From: Polaromonas sp.
GTDB lineage: Bacteria; Pseudomonadota; Gammaproteobacteria; Burkholderiales; Burkholderiaceae_C
NCBI GenBank assembly: GCA_028292745.1
Contig: JAQGLT010000061.1
Location: 1-64,000 of the forward strand
Direction: 5' to 3'
Length of the DNA stretch: 64,000 nucleotides
In this document: in pieces, positions 60,265-64,000 of the stretch
Layout: every line of letters begins with the position of its first letter
Numbering within the stretch: position 1 is the first letter of the stretch
Notes under the pieces: model-generated
Database searches by the model: none
The model's input: only the letters and a program-made list of their open reading frames with translations
Told to the model about the DNA's origin: nothing
Program-made: the position numbers and the translations under genes

Positions 60265-61544
60265 CAGTGCGATTTGTCGCTGCGGGCAATGCTCATCAGG
60301 TGGTCGAGCTGCAGCTTGTATTTGACGGTGTTGCTCTTGTGCCAGCGCTGGATCACCCACATGAAACCGGCCACCACGATGCCGAACGCGGTGATCGCGC
60401 CAAAGGCCGACAGGCCCATGCCGGTGGACAGGCTGTAGCCCGCCCCCAGGCTCAGGATGCAGGCCTGTTCGTTGAAATTTTGCACCGCGATCGAGCGGCC
60501 CGCGCCCATCAGGTTGTGGCCCCGGTGCTGCAGCAGCGCATTCATCGGCACGACCAGGAAACCGCCCAGCCCGCCCAGCAGGATCAGGAAGGGCGCGGCG
60601 ACCCAGACGTTGCTGATGAAGTTCATCAGGATCACCAGCACGCCCATGGCAATGCCCAGCGGCATGACGCGCGGCGCCTGGTCCAGGCGCATCCGCATCG
60701 AGGCCAGGATGGCGCCGACGGCCGTGCCAATCGCCACCACGCCGACCAGCGCCGAGGCCTGGGTGGTGGTGTAGCCCAGCGCAGCCGCGCTCCAGGCCAG
60801 CACGATATAGCGCAGATTGCCCGAAACGCCCCAGAAGAGCGTTGTGGTGGCCAGCGAAATCTGGCCCAGCTTGTCGCGCCACAGGGCGGCATTGCAGTTC
60901 CAGAAATCGGGCAGCAGCTCAAGCTTGTTGCGCGGCATGGGACGCATTTCAACGCCCGTGCTGGGGATGCGCAGGTTGAACCAGGCCGCCACCATGTACA
61001 GCAGGATCAGCAGCGAAATGGCCGCCTCGGGGGCACTGTCGATGCCGGTGTTGAGAAAGGGCAGGTCAAATGCCAGCAATTTACCCGCGATGGCATGGCC
61101 CACCAGCTGCCCGCCGAGCAGCACCCCCAGAATGATCGAGGCAATCGTCAAGCCCTCGATCCAGCCGTTGGCCTTGACCAGCTGGGAGGCCGGCAGCAAT
61201 TCGGTCAGGATGCCGTATTTGGCCGGTGAATAGGCCGCTGCGCCCAGACCGACGATGGCATACGCGAGCAGCGGGTGGGAGCCGAACAGCATCATCAGGC
61301 AACCGACGACCTTGATGGCGTTGCTGACGAACATGACGTTGCCCTTGGGCCGGGCGTCGGCATAGGCGCCGACATAGGGCGCCAGCACCACATAGAACAG
61401 TGCAAACATCGGCACCAGCGCCGCCGGCTGCCACTTGGGCGCTCCGTTGGTCTTGAGTAATTCCACAGCCGCTACAAATAGCGCGTTGTCAGCCAGTGAG
61501 CTGAAAAACTGGGCTGCCATGATGGTGTAAAAACCGCGCTTCAT
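60264..61544 (-). CDS. lplT: Lysophospholipid transporter (MFS)
   Basis: MKRGFYTIMAAQFFSSLADNALFVAAVELL...GILTELLPASQLVKANGWIEGLTIASIILGVLLGGQLVG. Confidence 0.9.
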   Translation of the reverse strand: MKRGFYTIMAAQFFSSLADNALFVAAVELLKTNGAPKWQPAALVPMFALFYVVLAPYVGAYADARPKGNVMFVSNAIKVVGCLMMLFGSHPLLAYAIVGLGAAAYSPAKYGILTELLPASQLVKANGWIEGLTIASIILGVLLGGQLVGHAIAGKLLAFDLPFLNTGIDSAPEAAISLLILLYMVAAWFNLRIPSTGVEMRPMPRNKLELLPDFWNCNAALWRDKLGQISLATTTLFWGVSGNLRYIVLAWSAAALGYTTTQASALVGVVAIGTAVGAILASMRMRLDQAPRVMPLGIAMGVLVILMNFISNVWVAAPFLILLGGLGGFLVVPMNALLQHRGHNLMGAGRSIAVQNFNEQACILSLGAGYSLSTGMGLSAFGAITAFGIVVAGFMWVIQRWHKSNTVKYKLQLDHLMSIARSDKSH

Positions 61545-61728
61545 TGAACTGTATTGATCACCGTAAAAAATCCATCGGTCGGCCCGATGTTGCAAGATAG
61601 AAGGTGAATGTCTCCAAGGATCGCTGTTTATAGCATGGGGATAGAACTGTCAAAATCTGTAAAGACCCTTACCAAATCTTGATAACCGGCTGCCGCTGCC
61701 GCCTTCAACCCCTTTCATTCATTGCGCC

Positions 61729-62841
61729 ATGCCCCGTCCCATTCTTGCTACCGTCCATCCCGCGGCCATTGGCCATAACCTGGCGCGGGTCCGCACTGCC
61801 GCGCCGGACGCCCGCATCTGGGCCGTCGTCAAGGCCAACGCCTATGGCCACGGCATCGAGCGCGTCTTCGATGCGCTGCGCGGCGCCGACGGCTTTGCCC
61901 TGCTCGACCTGGCCGAGGCCCAGCGCCTGCGCGCGCTCGACTGGCGCGGCCCGATCCTGCTGCTCGAAGGCTGCTTCGACGCGCGCGACCTGGAGCTGTG
62001 TTCGCGCCTGGGCCTGTGGCACACCATTCACTGCAACGAGCAGATCGACCGGCTGGCTGCCCACAAGACGCAGCTGCCGCACCGCGTGTTCCTGAAAATG
62101 AACACCGGCATGAACCGCCTGGGCTTTCGGCCCGAGCGCTTTCGCGCCGCCTGGACCCGCCTCAATGCGCTGCCGCAGGTCGAGGAGATTTCGCTGATGC
62201 AGCATTTCCCCGATGCCGACGGCCCCGGGGGCATTGGCGCGCAACTCGAAGCCTTCGATGCCGTGACCCACGACCTGCCCGGCGAGCGCACGCTCAGCAA
62301 CAGCGCGGCCATCCTGCGCCATGGCAGTGCGCTGGCGGGCCGCTCCGACTGGGTCCGGCCCGGCATCGCGCTCTACGGCAGCGCGCCGGACTTTCCACAG
62401 CGCAGCGCCGCCGACTGGGGCCTGCAGCCGGCGATGACGCTGTCGTCCCGGCTCATCGGGCTGCAGCAGCTCGCCGTGGGCGACACGGTGGGCTATGGCT
62501 CCAGCTTTGTCGCCGACCAGCCCCTGCGCATCGGCGTGGTCGCCTGCGGCTACGCCGATGGCTATCCGCGCCACTGCGGCACCGGAACGCCGGTGCTGGT
62601 GAGCGGCGTTCGATGCCGCATGGTCGGGCGCGTCAGCATGGACATGATCACCGTGGACCTCACGCCCGTGCCCGGCGCCGGCATGGGCAGCGAGGTCACG
62701 CTGTGGGGCCGCGCCTCCAGCGGCGCGGTGCTGGCCATCGACGAGGTGGCGCAGGCGGCCGGCACGGTGGGCTATGAGCTGATGTGCGCGGTGGCGCCGC
62801 GCGTGCCGTTTGCGCCGTCCGCGTCGGTATTGGCCGCGTGA
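61729..62841 (+). CDS. alr: Alanine racemase
   Basis: [17 protein letters not shown]-lysine motif, [35 protein letters not shown]. Confidence 0.94.
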   Translation: MPRPILATVHPAAIGHNLARVRTAAPDARIWAVVKANAYGHGIERVFDALRGADGFALLDLAEAQRLRALDWRGPILLLEGCFDARDLELCSRLGLWHTIHCNEQIDRLAAHKTQLPHRVFLKMNTGMNRLGFRPERFRAAWTRLNALPQVEEISLMQHFPDADGPGGIGAQLEAFDAVTHDLPGERTLSNSAAILRHGSALAGRSDWVRPGIALYGSAPDFPQRSAADWGLQPAMTLSSRLIGLQQLAVGDTVGYGSSFVADQPLRIGVVACGYADGYPRHCGTGTPVLVSGVRCRMVGRVSMDMITVDLTPVPGAGMGSEVTLWGRASSGAVLAIDEVAQAAGTVGYELMCAVAPRVPFAPSASVLAA

Positions 62842-63668
62842 TAAACCTGTCGAACTGGCGCTCGGTGCGGCTGCTGGAAAGCCAGCTGGAACACGATTTG
62901 CGCCAGCGCCATACCTTCTGGCTGCACGGCTTTTTCATCGGCCTGGTGACCCTTGGCCTGACCTGGGGTACGTCCCATGCGCAGATGCTGCTGGGTGTCG
63001 AGTCGCTCGCGCTGCGCTACCTGGTCTCGCTGGGGCTGGGTTATCTGGGGTATTTGCTGATGCTGCGCCTATGGGCCGGCGCGCTGGTGCGGCGGCACCG
63101 TCAGCAGGACGGCTGGGGCGGCCTGGATGGCGGCTGGCCTGGCGGCGACAGCGCGGGGTCCGCCGTGCCGCGCATGCCGCAGATGCGCAGCGGCGGCTCA
63201 GGCGACTTTGGCGGCGGCGGCGCGTCGGGTGATTTCTCTGGTGCGGTGGATGCGACAGGCGTCCTTGACAACGCATATGCCGAGGGTGGCTTGGGGAAGA
63301 TGGTCAGCGGTGGGCTGGATGCTGCTGGCTCTGCCGACGAGGCGGCGGTTGTCGTGGTGCCGGTAGTCGCCATTTTCCTGATCGGCTGCGCTGTGTTCTT
63401 CGGCGCTGGCTCGCTGGTGCTGATGTATTTTGGCTGGGAAGCCTTGCTGGCCGTGGCGGTGGAACTGGCGTTTTCCTATGCCTCCGCCCGCGTGGCAGTG
63501 CGGGTGGTGCGCGAAGGCTGGCTGAGCGCCGCCCTGCGCCTGACCTGGAAACCCTTGCTGGGTGCAGTGGTGTGCGCCGTGCTGCTTGGCGCGACGGTGG
63601 ATCATTTCGTACCCGCAGCCCATTCGCTGCCGCAGGCGCTGCGGCTGGTCAGCGAGAAAGTTCCTTAA
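62838..63668 (+). CDS. Hypothetical membrane protein with Gly-rich segment
   Basis: GTG start overlapping the alr stop (GTGA); four or more hydrophobic segments and a [24 protein letters not shown] region. Confidence 0.65.
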   Translation: MINLSNWRSVRLLESQLEHDLRQRHTFWLHGFFIGLVTLGLTWGTSHAQMLLGVESLALRYLVSLGLGYLGYLLMLRLWAGALVRRHRQQDGWGGLDGGWPGGDSAGSAVPRMPQMRSGGSGDFGGGGASGDFSGAVDATGVLDNAYAEGGLGKMVSGGLDAAGSADEAAVVVVPVVAIFLIGCAVFFGAGSLVLMYFGWEALLAVAVELAFSYASARVAVRVVREGWLSAALRLTWKPLLGAVVCAVLLGATVDHFVPAAHSLPQALRLVSEKVP

Positions 63669-64000
63669 TACAAGCCCTTGACCCGCGCCTGCACCCGCGC
63701 CAGCCCCAGCAGGGCATCGGTGAACGGCGTGGGCACGCCGGTCAGCTCGCCCAGTTCCTTCACCACGGTCACCAGGGCATCGAGTTCCACCGCCTTGCCG
63801 GCCTCCACATCCTGCAGCATCGACGTCTTGAAAGCGCCGAGCTTGCGCGTGACCTGGTGCCGGTCCTCGGGCTGCTGCGCGATCGGGATGCCGATGCGCG
63901 CGCCGATTTCCTTGGCTTCGAGCATCACGCTGGAGATGAACCCACGCACCAGCGCATCGTCCATGATCAGGTCGGTGGTGGCGCCGGTCAGCGCGCTGAT
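63665..64000 (-). CDS. 2-dehydropantoate 2-reductase family, C-terminal part (continues beyond window)
   Basis: ...DDALVRGFISSVMLEAKEIGARIGIPIAQQPEDRHQVTRKLGAFKTSMLQDVEAGKAVELDALVTVVKELGELTGVPTPFTDALLGLARV, the ApbA/PanE C-terminal pattern. Confidence 0.85.
   Translation of the reverse strand: MSALTGATTDLIMDDALVRGFISSVMLEAKEIGARIGIPIAQQPEDRHQVTRKLGAFKTSMLQDVEAGKAVELDALVTVVKELGELTGVPTPFTDALLGLARVQARVKGLY

Noticed and set aside
61430-61500. Possible additional family A repeat inside lplT (CCGCTACAAATAGCGCG)
   Set aside because: Only a short resemblance; the encoded LFVAAVELLKTNG is normal LplT sequence, so no insertion is supported.

Overview
This window looks like a Comamonadaceae-type (Polaromonas/Rhodoferax-like) high-GC betaproteobacterial chromosome. 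Taxonomy is inferred from gene content and the dispersed-repeat style only. Most of it is ordinary housekeeping: acetoacetyl-CoA synthetase, CYTH-CHAD, NAD(P)H-hydrate dehydratase, Sfp-type PPTase, D-amino-acid dehydrogenase, a large multi-PAS/GAF histidine kinase, PEPCK, ilvA, AAA+ ATPase, recQ, split metH, yifB/comM, glnK-amtB, glcE/glcF, lplT, alr. The main accessory region (~34.5-48.9 kb) holds a compact two-protein NRPS-PKS line. NRPS: formyltransferase - condensation-like remnant - adenylation domain interrupted between A4 and A5 by a MupA/Atu3671-type luciferase-like monooxygenase - PCP. PKS: KS-AT-KR-DH-ACP-TE, with KR before DH. A glycosyltransferase and a polysaccharide deacetylase lie next to it, and a long AT-rich leader precedes it. 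Other notable signals: (i) a SAH-riboswitch-like leader with an RBS-sequestering hairpin before metH2; (ii) a ~55-60 bp dispersed palindromic repeat family (about 15 copies) with three copies in-frame inside acs, dadA and metH2; (iii) a second repeat family (~84-90 bp units, in tandem pairs) in-frame inside acs and, in the opposite orientation, inside the RecQ zinc-binding region; (iv) a structured pckG 5' leader; (v) a perfect 18-bp hairpin upstream of the giant histidine kinase; (vi) a sigma54-type promoter before a porin-glnK-amtB operon. No CRISPR array, rRNA, tRNA or intact IS element was recognised by eye.
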